From Prevotellaceae bacterium (GTDB lineage: Bacteria; Bacteroidota; Bacteroidia; Bacteroidales; Paludibacteraceae), in contig JACJXJ010000005.1 of NCBI GenBank assembly GCA_020636695.1, positions 1 through 64,000 on the forward strand: DNA of 64,000 nt, in the 5' to 3' direction. Shown here one piece after another: positions 1 to 9,609 of the stretch. The notes below the pieces were generated by a model, which saw only the letters and a list, made by a program, of their open reading frames with translations, made no database searches and was not told the DNA's origin. The translations under genes and the position numbers were made by a program. Numbering within the stretch: position 1 is the stretch's first letter; the number at the start of each line of letters is the position of its first letter.

Positions 1-618
1 TGCAGCTGCTAATGGTTTCCAGTTCTCAAAATTAGCTAAATTAACGCCAGTAGTATTGGCTGTGAGGATAGATGTTTCTGTGGTCGCATAAAATTTGCCA
101 TTTAACTCCGCTAATGACAAAATTGGTGTTGCTTCACCTGTTGCACCAATGATATAGGTGTCAGTAATTTCTTGTTTTTTTAAATTGAGTACCACAATAC
201 CAAAATCGCACGATAGGTAAGCATACTCGCCTTTGAAGTAGATATCATTAATAGTTTTGCTACCGCTCATGTTTTTGCGATAAATGTCACTAATATTGAA
301 TATGCCATCTTCTGTTATTAAATCAATATTTGAGTTCGCATATGCTATGAGTAATATATCATTGTCTGGTGAGTAACTTACGCGTAAAATATTATTATCG
401 TTGAGGCCAGAAATTTTTGATAAGATTTCAATATTATCATCATATTTGCCAATAGAGAATAATGCACCTTCGCTTACAGCATATACCTTGTCTTTTGTTT
501 GTGTAATTACTTCGGTGTTATTGTACGCTAAGTGTGTACGCCAACTACCCATTGGTAACTGTTCAGCAAATAGAGTTGTGCTGATAAAACAGATTAAAAG
601 TGAAAGTCTGATTTTCAT
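1..618 (-). CDS. porZ: PorZ-like type IX secretion protein (partial, N-terminal part)
   Basis: The frame starts at 618 and runs off the left edge, so only about 206 residues are seen. A signal peptide of about 18 residues ends in an Ala-Glu junction. It is followed by a stretch beginning LPMGSWRTHLAYN and by short hydrophobic blade-like repeats (VYAVSEGALFSI, YAYLSCDFGIVVLNL), as in the first beta-propeller of PorZ. PorZ is a surface part of the T9SS attachment complex, which delivers anionic lipopolysaccharide to cargo. The gene begins 3 bp after the rdgB stop, so the two are probably co-transcribed. Another two-component-type propeller protein is possible, since the C-terminal domain is outside the window. 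Confidence 0.7.
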   Translation of the reverse strand, partial: MKIRLSLLICFISTTLFAEQLPMGSWRTHLAYNNTEVITQTKDKVYAVSEGALFSIGKYDDNIEILSKISGLNDNNILRVSYSPDNDILLIAYANSNIDLITEDGIFNISDIYRKNMSGSKTINDIYFKGEYAYLSCDFGIVVLNLKKQEITDTYIIGATGEATPILSLAELNGKFYATTETSILTANTTGVNLANFENWKPLAAA

Positions 619-621
619 AGC

Positions 622-1203
622 TTAATTTTGATTGTTCAAAAAAGTTACAAGTTTACGTATTGCTTGTCCTCTATGACTAATTGTATTTTTAACTTCGGCA
701 GGTAATTCTGCAAATGTTTGGTCGTAACCGTTAGGCATAAATATAGAGTCATAACCAAATCCGTGATCGCCTTGTCGTTCTTCTATAATCCGACCTTTGA
801 TAACGCCCTCAAAATAATGGATGCGTTGTCTGTAAATCAGGGCAATGACTGTTCTAAATTGGGCGTTGCGGTTTGTGATACCTTTAAGATTTTTCAATAA
901 TTTTTCAATGTTAGCTTCCGAATTGGCTGGTTCTCCTGCGTAACGTGCCGAAAAAACACCAGGTTCTCCATTCAAAGCTTCCACCTCAAGGCCAGTGTCA
1001 TCGCCAAAGCAATCACATTTGAAACGCTCGTCTACGAATTGAGCTTTTTGTAGCGCATTCGATTGTAAATTGAACCCTTTTTCAGGAATTTCTTCCATAC
1101 AATGAAGATCAGTGAGGCTTACGACACGAATTTTGTCATTGAGCATTGTGGCGACTTCCTCTAGCTTATGTGCATTGTGTGTAGCAAAAACGAGTTGTTT
1201 CAT
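622..1203 (-). CDS. rdgB: Non-canonical purine NTP pyrophosphatase (RdgB/HAM1)
   Basis: This house-cleaning enzyme hydrolyses dITP, ITP and XTP to the monophosphate and pyrophosphate, keeping deaminated purines out of DNA and RNA. The 193 residues have the family's usual length. Visible motifs are the N-terminal FATHNAHKLEE, the acidic GDDTGLEVEAL (Asp68-Asp69), FGYDSIF near 149-155 and SHRGQA near 176-181. A TATCTTTG box on the minus strand (1230-1237) lies just upstream of the start. porZ follows almost without a gap. Confidence 0.95.
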   Translation of the reverse strand: MKQLVFATHNAHKLEEVATMLNDKIRVVSLTDLHCMEEIPEKGFNLQSNALQKAQFVDERFKCDCFGDDTGLEVEALNGEPGVFSARYAGEPANSEANIEKLLKNLKGITNRNAQFRTVIALIYRQRIHYFEGVIKGRIIEERQGDHGFGYDSIFMPNGYDQTFAELPAEVKNTISHRGQAIRKLVTFLNNQN

Positions 1204-1229
1204 AGTTTCAGTATTAAAGAACTAACGGG

Positions 1230-1237
1230 CAAAGATA
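1230..1237 (-). promoter_or_regulatory. -7 promoter box for rdgB
   Basis: On the minus strand this reads TATCTTTG, an exact match to the Bacteroidota TAnnTTTG box. It lies 27 bp upstream of the rdgB start. Confidence 0.6.
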
Positions 1238-1347
1238 CTAAAAATTGTTCGAATTTTTCTGTCATTGAATGTGATTTTTACTTTAGTGGTATAGGGCGTT
1301 AATGATATATGGTTTTTATTTATTCCAAAAATAATTTTATTTTTTTC

Positions 1348-1378
1348 TTTGTTTATTAAAATTAAACGCATATCTTTG
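1348..1378 (+). promoter_or_regulatory. Promoter of the TetR regulator gene
   Basis: TTTG at 1348-1351 and TATCTTTG at 1371-1378 are separated by exactly 19 bp, a full match to the Bacteroidota primary sigma consensus. The regulator starts 26 bp downstream of the -7 box, and an imperfect palindrome covers the presumed transcription start. Confidence 0.75.
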
Positions 1379-1394
1379 ACCGACCGTTCAGTCA
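1377..1394 (+). promoter_or_regulatory. Probable TetR-family operator
   Basis: TGACCGACCGTTCAGTCA is an imperfect 18-bp palindrome; 14 of 18 positions match its own reverse complement. It overlaps the end of the -7 box and the expected start of transcription of the TetR gene. It resembles the GACCGACC/GGTCAGTC-type sites bound by many TetR repressors. I infer autoregulation, with co-control of the ABC genes that follow. Confidence 0.55.
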
Positions 1395-1403
1395 TTTAAA
1401 GTT

Positions 1404-1955
1404 ATGGTAAAGAATAAGAATCAAGAATTACGTGAAAATCGGCGTCAGCAAATTATGCAGACGGCCATGGAGTTATTTGTCGAAAAGGGTTTTGTTACAG
1501 CATCGGTGAGTGATATCGCTAAAAAATGTGGCATCTCCAAGGGATTGATGTATAACTATTTTGAAAGTAAGGATGCCTTGCTTAAGGCCATATTGGATGA
1601 TGGTATGGCACGTGTTTATGGTGATTATGAATTGCCAGAGCCATTTGATCGTGCGGCATTGCACCATTTTTTAGATTTTAGCTATGCCAAATATCATGAG
1701 CAGAGTACTTTTTTTCGCTTGTATATGTCCATGATTATGCAGCCACAGATTTATGAGGTAGCTATCAATATAGGAGAAAAGGAGCGTGCCATTGCTATGG
1801 CGGTGTACAATTATTTTATGACTCATTTTGAAAATGGATTGGAGGAGTATTTTTACTTTTCAACTTTTGTGAAGGGTTTGAATGTGCTTATGACATTTCA
1901 TGATGAGAGTTATCCTTATTTGCAAATGATTGAACGCATAAAAAGTCAATATTAA
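1404..1955 (+). CDS. TetR/AcrR family transcriptional regulator
   Basis: This is a 183-residue one-component repressor. The N-terminal helix-turn-helix is clear: the first helix runs from about residue 14, followed by VSDIAKKCGISKGLMYNYF (about 35-53) and the usual SKDALL. The C-terminal half is the ligand-binding and dimer domain, and its ligand cannot be read from sequence. It sits 35 bp upstream of an ABC-2 ATPase and permease on the same strand, so it probably controls this exporter. An imperfect palindrome lies over its own promoter. Confidence 0.9.
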   Translation: MVKNKNQELRENRRQQIMQTAMELFVEKGFVTASVSDIAKKCGISKGLMYNYFESKDALLKAILDDGMARVYGDYELPEPFDRAALHHFLDFSYAKYHEQSTFFRLYMSMIMQPQIYEVAINIGEKERAIAMAVYNYFMTHFENGLEEYFYFSTFVKGLNVLMTFHDESYPYLQMIERIKSQY

Positions 1956-1990
1956 ATTTATTGAATACTTATTTATAAAAAAATAAAAAT

Positions 1991-2860
1991 ATGATTAAAA
2001 TTAACCATTTAACAAAAGATTATGGTCAACAACGGGGCATTTTTGATCTGACGTTTGACGTTCAGCGTGGTGAGGTTTTTGGCTTTTTAGGCCCTAATGG
2101 GGCTGGTAAAACTACTACTATTCGTCATTTAATGGGGTTTATTCATCCCAATGCTGGGAACTGTAGTATTAATGGGCTTGATTGTGGAACGCATTCGGCT
2201 GAAATTCAACGTAATTTGGGCTATGTGCCAGGCGAAATCGCACTGCCTGACGATATGACAGGTCTCGAATTTTTACATTTCGTAGCTGATTATCGTGGTG
2301 TTACTGATTGGGCTAGAGTAGAACAGCTCATGGCACGTTTCGAATTGGATGCGCGTGGCAACTTGAAACGTATGTCCAAAGGTATGAAACAGAAAATAGG
2401 TATTGTATGTGCATTTATGCATAATCCACAAGTGCTAATTTTGGATGAACCTACGAGTGGACTTGATCCGTTGATGCAAAACCATTTTATCGATTTAGTG
2501 TTGGAGGAAAAGGCAAAAGGGAAAACGATTTTGATGTCGAGTCACATTTTTGAGGAAGTGGAGCGAACTGCTGATAGGGTTGGTATTATCCGTGATGGGC
2601 ATTTGGTTACGGTAGACAGTGTTACGGCTTTGAAAGCAGCACAGCGTAAGCGTTACACGGTGAGTTTCGCTTCCGAAAAAGAGGCTCAATCATTCTCTCA
2701 AGAATCTTTGACTATTGATTTGTTAAAGGGGAAAGAAGTTACCGTGACAGTTAATAATTTTCAACCATTTGTGGAGGCTATGTCGCGCTATACGATTACA
2801 AATATTGTGGCAGTAGAGCAGAGCTTAGAAGAAATTTTTATGCATTATTATGGTAAATAA
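1991..2860 (+). CDS. ABC-2 type transporter, ATP-binding protein
   Basis: This is the ATPase subunit of a drug/lipid-type exporter, 289 residues long. The Walker A GPNGAGKT lies at 34-41. The signature is degenerate (MSKGM near 128-132, in place of LSGGQ, common in this subfamily), followed by LILDEPTSGLDP near 149-160. The last ~80 residues are the regulatory tail typical of CcmA/NatA-like ATPases. It works with the permease that follows 42 bp later. The substrate is unknown, though a TetR gene in front suggests efflux of a toxic or signalling compound. Confidence 0.9.
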   Translation: MIKINHLTKDYGQQRGIFDLTFDVQRGEVFGFLGPNGAGKTTTIRHLMGFIHPNAGNCSINGLDCGTHSAEIQRNLGYVPGEIALPDDMTGLEFLHFVADYRGVTDWARVEQLMARFELDARGNLKRMSKGMKQKIGIVCAFMHNPQVLILDEPTSGLDPLMQNHFIDLVLEEKAKGKTILMSSHIFEEVERTADRVGIIRDGHLVTVDSVTALKAAQRKRYTVSFASEKEAQSFSQESLTIDLLKGKEVTVTVNNFQPFVEAMSRYTITNIVAVEQSLEEIFMHYYGK

Positions 2861-2902
2861 AGCATTATAATTATTTATATTATACACTTTTAATTTATAC
2901 TA

Positions 2903-3700
2903 ATGAATACAACTTTATTTATGCGCGAAGTGCGCTCCAGTTATAAATTATGGCTAATTTTTATTGCTATTTTAGCCATGTATATTTCGGTTATTATTTC
3001 CATGTTTGATCCTAAATTGGGCGAAACATTAGACCTGTTTGCCAAGGCGATGCCTGAAATGATGTCACTTTTTGGTATGGGCGAAACAGGAGCAACCTTG
3101 ATTGAGTTTTTGTCGAATTACTTGTACGGTATGCTCATGATTGTGTTTCCTATGGTTTTTATCATCATGTTGGCCAATCGCTTAGTTGTCGCTCATGTCG
3201 ATAGTGGCTCCATGACTTATTTATTGGCTTCGCCTAATACCCGTCGTAAAGTAGCTTTTACTCAAATGTTCGTATTGTTATCCATGACGTTTGTGCTGTT
3301 GGTTATTTGTGTGGGAATTGCTATTGGTGTGAGTCAAGCTATGTTCCCTGGGGCATTGATTATTGGCGATTTTTTGTTGCTCAATTTGGGTCTGGCTTGT
3401 TTGCTTTTTGCTTTGTGTGGATATTGTTTCTTTATTTCATGTATTAGTAATGAAACAGGTCGTGCGGTAATGTTTGGTGCAGGTATTCCTACGTTTTTTT
3501 ATTTGGTGCAAATGTTAGCCAATATGGGTGGCAAATTAGCCGATTTGAAATATGCGACTATATTCACGCTGTTCAATCCAAAAGCCATTATTGCAGGTGA
3601 CACTTCCGCTTGGTGGATGTGTGGCGCATTAGTAGTTATTGGCGCTATCTTCTTTGTTGTCGGTATAGCACGATTTGAAAAACGCGATTTGCCATTATAA
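2903..3700 (+). CDS. ABC-2 type transporter, permease protein
   Basis: This 265-residue membrane protein has about six hydrophobic segments: one near residues 17-35, a pair near 77-95, then clusters near 120-140, 155-180, 190-210 and 238-258. The segment with the STRYLLASPNTRRK-like cytoplasmic motif (here TYLLASPNTRRK) is typical of ABC-2 permeases. It is the last gene of the tetR-ATPase-permease unit and is followed directly by a strong terminator. Confidence 0.85.
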   Translation: MNTTLFMREVRSSYKLWLIFIAILAMYISVIISMFDPKLGETLDLFAKAMPEMMSLFGMGETGATLIEFLSNYLYGMLMIVFPMVFIIMLANRLVVAHVDSGSMTYLLASPNTRRKVAFTQMFVLLSMTFVLLVICVGIAIGVSQAMFPGALIIGDFLLLNLGLACLLFALCGYCFFISCISNETGRAVMFGAGIPTFFYLVQMLANMGGKLADLKYATIFTLFNPKAIIAGDTSAWWMCGALVVIGAIFFVVGIARFEKRDLPL

Positions 3701-3707
3701 TTATTGG

Positions 3708-3739
3708 ACAACAGAGGGTAAATCCCTCTGTTGTTTTTT
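3708..3739 (+). terminator. Rho-independent terminator after the ABC exporter
   Basis: A perfect 11-bp stem (ACAACAGAGGG / CCCTCTGTTGT) with a 5-nt loop is followed by six T. It closes the tetR-ABC operon. The ablB stop lies just beyond on the other strand. Confidence 0.85.
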
Positions 3740-3743
3740 AGTA

Positions 3744-4562
3744 TTATAAAAGCGGTTTATACCAAACATTCATACTTTCAATATTTCCAGATATTTGGGT
3801 GTTTTGTATCAGTGTACCAGTGTATTTGTACTGCGAATTATAGAATGTTTTATTCATAGCTAAAGAATTTAATCTACAAATAGTATAAACTGTTTTTATC
3901 TGTTTGTTGACTAGTTTTGCTTCCATTGTAGCCAGTAAGTGTATGGCTAAATGATATCCTCTATGGCTAGGTAGAACTGCAAAATCGGTCATCTCAGCGT
4001 ATTGCTCTTGATAATTACATTCGGCAGAACTTATTGCCACTAATTGATGGTTATCCCATATTCCAAAATAGATTGTGTTATCTTCTTCTATACTTTTTTT
4101 GATAAACTGTGAATCAAAAATGGGGAATGGATAAGTTTTGAAAACCTTTTTAAATACCTCAATCATGGAAGTGATGTCACTTGTTTTTAATTCTGTAATT
4201 GTGAATTTTTCAGGTAAAGTTTCTCTGTACTCCTTAACTGGAGTGGAAAACAACATTTGAAACTTATCCATGGCGACAGAATCTAATAAGTTTCTTTCTG
4301 AATTTTTATATTTGACGAGAAAAAAGCAATCTTCTTGACCGTTGAAAAAATTTGGTACGTATGCTTCAATTTTATAACCATTTTTTATAAAAAGAGGGGT
4401 GTGGCATGACCGTATTTTTGCAAAGAGTTTTGTGTATTGATTTGTTTGTGCTAGATTTTCTATGTGATTGATAATATAAGGAAAATCTTCTTTGCAGAAA
4501 TGACTTAAATAGACTCGATTGCTTTCTTTATCGTGCGATATGTTGGATTGTATATTAATCAT
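3744..4562 (-). CDS. ablB: Beta-lysine N6-acetyltransferase (AblB-like, GNAT)
   Basis: AblB acetylates beta-lysine to N-epsilon-acetyl-beta-lysine, a compatible solute. I place the start at the ATG at 4562, giving 272 residues. It overlaps the ablA stop by 8 bp, and the family-like region ([20 protein letters not shown]) begins soon after. A longer frame reaches 4658, deep inside ablA, and is unlikely. The C-terminal half is a GNAT fold, with [20 protein letters not shown] as the acetyl-CoA-binding stretch (R/G-x-x-G/H type). Overlap with ablA argues for translational coupling. The call rests on family resemblance plus linkage to lysine 2,3-aminomutase. Confidence 0.8.
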   Translation of the reverse strand: MINIQSNISHDKESNRVYLSHFCKEDFPYIINHIENLAQTNQYTKLFAKIRSCHTPLFIKNGYKIEAYVPNFFNGQEDCFFLVKYKNSERNLLDSVAMDKFQMLFSTPVKEYRETLPEKFTITELKTSDITSMIEVFKKVFKTYPFPIFDSQFIKKSIEEDNTIYFGIWDNHQLVAISSAECNYQEQYAEMTDFAVLPSHRGYHLAIHLLATMEAKLVNKQIKTVYTICRLNSLAMNKTFYNSQYKYTGTLIQNTQISGNIESMNVWYKPLL

Positions 4563-5874
4563 TGGAATGTTCTCTGCGTTGAATTCGTTCATTATTAGAT
4601 GGTATGAGTGAAATGGTATCATTACTATCAGATAAGAGTTTTTCAATACCAATAGCATTCACTTCTTCTCCCTCTTTAATGTTGAGTTCTAAGTTACAAT
4701 TTTTACAATTTCTGTCACATTCTCTGTCTTTGTAATTTGATGGCTCTTTGTAGGAGGTTATAACGCCTTCGTAATTTCTTAATATCACTTTGTTAGTATT
4801 CCAAGATATTAAATAGTTTGGCATTATAGGGATTTTGCCACCACCACCTGGAGCGTCAATAACGTATGTTGGTACTGCAAAACCACTGGTATGTCCAATT
4901 AAACTTTCTATTATTTCTATACCTTTTCCTACCGGAGTTCTAAAGTGCGATAAACCTTCAGATAAGTCACATTGATACATATAATAGGGGCGTACTCTAT
5001 TTTTCACCAACCTTTGTACTAATTCTTTCATAATGCGTGGACAATCATTAACGCCAGCAAGCAAAACAGATTGATTGCCTAATGGAATTCCAGCATCAGC
5101 CAACATGGTAAGTGCTTTACGTGATGAGTCTGTTAACTCTTTGACGTGATTGAAATGAGTATTAATCCAAATTGGATGGTGTTTTTTGAGTACACTGATA
5201 AGGTTTTCCGTAATGCGATATGGTAAAACAACAGGGGTACGTGTCCCAATACGAATGACTTGCACATGTGGGATAGCACGTAACTCAGTTAGGATCCAAT
5301 CTAAATAGCTGTCAGATAACAAAAATGGATCTCCTCCTGAAAGTAGAACATCACGGATTTGTGGTGTTTTTTTAATGTAATCTAAACCTAGTTGTATTTG
5401 TGATTTTGAGGGTATATTGTCGGTATCTCCAACTTTTCGTTTGCGAGTGCAGTGCCGACAATACATAGCGCACACGTTACTTATTAGGAATAGGACTCTG
5501 TCGGGGTAGCGGTGAGTAATTCCAGGAACAGGGCTGTCGTGGTCTTCGGCTAAAGGATCTTTCATCTCATCTTTAGAGATGTGTAATTCTCGAATATCTG
5601 CAAATGCTTGTTTAAATATAGGGTCGTTCTGATAATTATTCTTATCAATTAATGATAAATAATAGGGAGTAATGGATAAAGGAAAGTGGTCAATCGTTTT
5701 TTGTAATGCTTTTCTTTCTTTATCGGAAAATTGTATGCCAGTGAGTAACTCAAATTGTTCAATAGATTTGATGGCGTGTTTTACTTGCCATTTCCAATCT
5801 AGCCAGTGGCTTAATTTTGATTCAGATTCGATAGAAGTTGCAATTTCTTGCTGATTTTTTGTGAATATTGCCAT
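4555..5874 (-). CDS. ablA: L-lysine 2,3-aminomutase
   Basis: This radical-SAM, PLP-dependent enzyme turns L-lysine into L-beta-lysine. The 439 residues carry the cluster motif CAMYCRHC (Cys135, Cys139, Cys142) and the PLP-lysine motif APGGGGK (Lys347). Both aspartates known to hold the lysine epsilon-amino group are present: Asp303 in YQCDLS and Asp340 in YVIDAPGG. The C-terminal tail has a further Cys cluster (CDRNCKNC), as in clostridial KamA. With ablB it would make the osmolyte N-epsilon-acetyl-beta-lysine. No kamDE, kdd, kce or kal genes of lysine fermentation are nearby. Confidence 0.92.
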   Translation of the reverse strand: MAIFTKNQQEIATSIESESKLSHWLDWKWQVKHAIKSIEQFELLTGIQFSDKERKALQKTIDHFPLSITPYYLSLIDKNNYQNDPIFKQAFADIRELHISKDEMKDPLAEDHDSPVPGITHRYPDRVLFLISNVCAMYCRHCTRKRKVGDTDNIPSKSQIQLGLDYIKKTPQIRDVLLSGGDPFLLSDSYLDWILTELRAIPHVQVIRIGTRTPVVLPYRITENLISVLKKHHPIWINTHFNHVKELTDSSRKALTMLADAGIPLGNQSVLLAGVNDCPRIMKELVQRLVKNRVRPYYMYQCDLSEGLSHFRTPVGKGIEIIESLIGHTSGFAVPTYVIDAPGGGGKIPIMPNYLISWNTNKVILRNYEGVITSYKEPSNYKDRECDRNCKNCNLELNIKEGEEVNAIGIEKLLSDSNDTISLIPSNNERIQRREHSND

Positions 5875-5891
5875 ATGTTAGTGTTTTAGTG

Positions 5892-5939
5892 AACAAGATT
5901 AAATTATTAAGGTATTTTTTTTGTAGGTATAATCTTGTT
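5892..5939. repeat. Inverted repeat between the two aminomutase genes
   Basis: AACAAGATTA (5892-5901) and TAATCTTGTT (5930-5939) form perfect 10-bp arms around a 28-bp spacer, in the 84-bp gap upstream of ablA. No T-run follows on either strand. An operator or an mRNA stem is more likely than a terminator. Confidence 0.45.
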
Positions 5940-5958
5940 AAATATGTTTAGAAATATG

Positions 5959-7494
5959 TTAATTTTTGTGCTTGAAATTTGATTGTCTGAACGCGTTATT
6001 GAGCTCGTCTAATGCGTCCATTGGATTGGTGAGTGGCATTTCCGGTGTGTATAAGTCATAATCCAAGAGTCCCGATTTCTTGGTGTTATTCAGTATGGGG
6101 AGTTTTCCCCTATTTGTTGTTTTAATATGTTTGCCTGAATGATCTGTAATAATTAATTTAGGTAGAAACACGCCCTTACGACCAATAAAATTGTCCATAA
6201 CTTTCACGCCTTCTTCAAATTCTTGAAAAGTTGATCTACCAAGGGCTTCATACTTACTTAGTTCTTTGGCATCCCATGTGTTTACGTTTGCAAAACTTTC
6301 TGAGATTGTGTCGTCTATTTTACGTTGAGTATTAAGTGTGTCATGTCCAGACGGCATTAAAAGGACTTTCCCTCCTCCTCCTTCAATATTGGCCGCATAT
6401 TTTGGCACAGTAATTCCTGATAACCAACCTTGGAGATGTTTCATGTAGATTTTTCCTATTTGAATAGGTTCAATAAAATGAACAATTCCTTTTTCTTTGT
6501 GACATTGCAGCAAGTAGTATGGGTGTATGCCAATCCAAAACATTCTTCTGAAGGTTTCTGCTAGCGTTTTAAAGTTGTTATTCACATGGTTAAGAAAAAC
6601 TGTCTGGTTACGTATTGTAAAACCATGCATTCTTATTTTTTTTATAGCATCAGCTAACTCTTGTGTGATTTCTTGATGGTGATTGACATGTGTCATGAAA
6701 TAGACATATTTTTCAACTCCTTCTGTATATTTATTTGCTGATGTTTGAATTAAGTCTAATAGTTCTTCTGTAATCGCCATAGGTAATACTACGGGCACAC
6801 GAGTAGCTATTCGAATAGATCGTAAATGTTTGATTTTACTAAGTTCTTCAAGAATATATTGTAGCCGATGTTTGCTAATCATGAGGGCATCGCCTCCTGT
6901 TACGAGTACTTCATTTATATTGGTGTTGTGTGAGATATAAAATAACCCTTTATCTATTTCAATACTGTTTACATCAACAGAGCCGTCGAGCGATTTTGCG
7001 CGTTGACAATGTACGCAGTATGAGGCGCAACTAGTATTCTCGGCAACAAAAAGAGCTACTCTATTTGGGTAGCGTTGGTAGGCAGCTCCGAAGCTTCTAG
7101 TACCTTCGCTCATGGCACCTTCTAAGCCTGTGTCTGGAAATAATAAATTTGCTGGAGTTGGTACACTTTGCCAGAAAATTGGGTCAAGTCGGTTTTCTGC
7201 ACTCTCACCAGTAAGCATGGTTGGATGAAAGGGGTCTTCTTGCATGAGGGTTGCATAGTAAGGCGTAATGCGTAGAGGTTCTTTGCCCTCTTTTTTTAGT
7301 ATTGTAAGTGTGCGTTCAATTTCAGAAATTTGTGTAGGTGATAAGGCTATCACTTTTTGTAATTGATCTACGCTTTGTATTGAATTTTTTAATTGCCATT
7401 GAGCATCGTTCCATTGCTTGTTTGTAATATCTTTCCATAAGTCAATTGAAGTAAATTTCCTTGGTTCAAACAAGATTGTGTTATTTTTAATCAT
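5959..7494 (-). CDS. KamA-family aminomutase with non-lysine substrate pocket (glutamate 2,3-aminomutase-like)
   Basis: This is a second radical-SAM/PLP aminomutase. I use the ATG at 7494, giving 511 residues, because the region before it is low-complexity and lacks family sequence; the frame itself reaches 7575. The cluster motif is CASYCVHC (Cys156, Cys160, Cys163), and the PLP lysine is in EGGGGK (Lys376). At the two positions that hold lysine's side-chain amine in lysine 2,3-aminomutase, this protein has His332 and Asn369, 37 residues apart exactly as the Asp pair in its neighbour. The glutamate 2,3-aminomutase of Clostridioides difficile is known to have Lys and Asn there. The family is therefore sure, while the substrate is open (glutamate or another amino acid). 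It is the first gene of the unit leading to ablA and ablB. Confidence 0.8.
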   Translation of the reverse strand: MIKNNTILFEPRKFTSIDLWKDITNKQWNDAQWQLKNSIQSVDQLQKVIALSPTQISEIERTLTILKKEGKEPLRITPYYATLMQEDPFHPTMLTGESAENRLDPIFWQSVPTPANLLFPDTGLEGAMSEGTRSFGAAYQRYPNRVALFVAENTSCASYCVHCQRAKSLDGSVDVNSIEIDKGLFYISHNTNINEVLVTGGDALMISKHRLQYILEELSKIKHLRSIRIATRVPVVLPMAITEELLDLIQTSANKYTEGVEKYVYFMTHVNHHQEITQELADAIKKIRMHGFTIRNQTVFLNHVNNNFKTLAETFRRMFWIGIHPYYLLQCHKEKGIVHFIEPIQIGKIYMKHLQGWLSGITVPKYAANIEGGGGKVLLMPSGHDTLNTQRKIDDTISESFANVNTWDAKELSKYEALGRSTFQEFEEGVKVMDNFIGRKGVFLPKLIITDHSGKHIKTTNRGKLPILNNTKKSGLLDYDLYTPEMPLTNPMDALDELNNAFRQSNFKHKN

Positions 7495-7558
7495 TAGGTT
7501 TTCTTTTTTGATGTGTATTCTTTTATTTTTGTTGTTAATTAGTGTTATTGAATTTTTA

Positions 7559-7600
7559 AGAAGGACTATAAACACGAATATTTGTGTTCGTAGTCCTTCT
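7559..7600 (-). terminator. Hairpin after enolase
   Basis: AGAAGGACTA (7559-7568) and TAGTCCTTCT (7591-7600) form a 10-bp stem with a further partial stem inside. It lies between the eno stop and the aminomutase gene on the minus strand. The T-run is weak, so it may be a leaky terminator or a processing hairpin. Confidence 0.45.
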
Positions 7601-7616
7601 ATAAGGTTGCGACTGC

Positions 7617-8909
<1,293 letters not shown>

Positions 8910-8971
8910 TTAATTTTTAAATAGTCAAAATACAATCATTGGCTTTGAGGTTTTGTGACCTCGTTATATGA

Positions 8972-9007
8972 CAAGACTCCTACTAACAAAGATTAGTAGG
9001 AGTCTTG
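8972..9007. repeat. Perfect 15-bp inverted repeat upstream of eno
   Basis: CAAGACTCCTACTAA (8972-8986) pairs without mismatch with TTAGTAGGAGTCTTG (8993-9007) across a 6-nt loop. No T-run follows on either strand, so it is not a standard terminator. On the minus strand it would lie in the 5' leader or promoter region of eno. Confidence 0.7.
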
Positions 9008-9542
9008 GATTTTCTTGATGTTATGTGATGAATATAACAATCATCCAGGTGTATGTCTTGCTAATCTTAATATACTTCTGTTAGTAGTTTAAATTTGACT
9101 ACAAATACATCATTATTGTTAATTCCTAATTTTGACTATTTATTCAATAATGCTCTAAAAGGTTAAAAATATACATTATTTATGCATCTTGATAGTTACA
9201 TCCCTTTAGTATTTTCAATAAGACATATGTATAATGGTGATGTGATGTTCTTGCAAATTCAACCCTTTATTTACAATTTCCTATTCCTGTAAATCCTACT
9301 GTGTGATCAATTGAATGCTGGCATTCCATTTATGTCATTCGCCAACCGTTCCCTTTTGCTCGATGTAAAATCTCAATTTTCGTTGTCGTATGTAACATGA
9401 TGATTGAGTTTTATACAAACTTTTCCATCCACTTTTATTGGTGTTTATCAAATATCAATAATTCGATTATGTATTTTTCTCATGATTTTGTTTTCCTTTG
9501 TGATGATTTAGTTCCTATTTAACCATTTACTTAGTTTACCTG

Positions 9543-9573
9543 ATTGTATAGTCAAAAAAAATGATTACCTTTG
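9543..9573 (+). promoter_or_regulatory. Promoter of pflB
   Basis: ATTG at 9543-9546, a 19-bp spacer and TACCTTTG at 9566-9573 match the Bacteroidota promoter consensus. The predicted leader to the pflB ATG is about 30 nt. Confidence 0.7.
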
Positions 9574-9609
9574 CACCCTTAAAAAAATCACATAAAAACT
9601 CGATAAATT

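Noticed and set aside
401..625. 74-codon open frame on the plus strand
   Set aside because: It is antisense to porZ, whose signal peptide and propeller-like blades are clear.
4563..4658. Upstream ATG for ablB at 4658 or 4592
   Set aside because: These would overlap ablA by up to about 100 bp, and the extra residues look unlike the family N-terminus. The ATG at 4562 fits length and coupling better.
3744..7494. Lysine fermentation (kam/kdd/kce) operon
   Set aside because: None of the downstream genes of that pathway is present. An acetyltransferase is, which points to solute synthesis.
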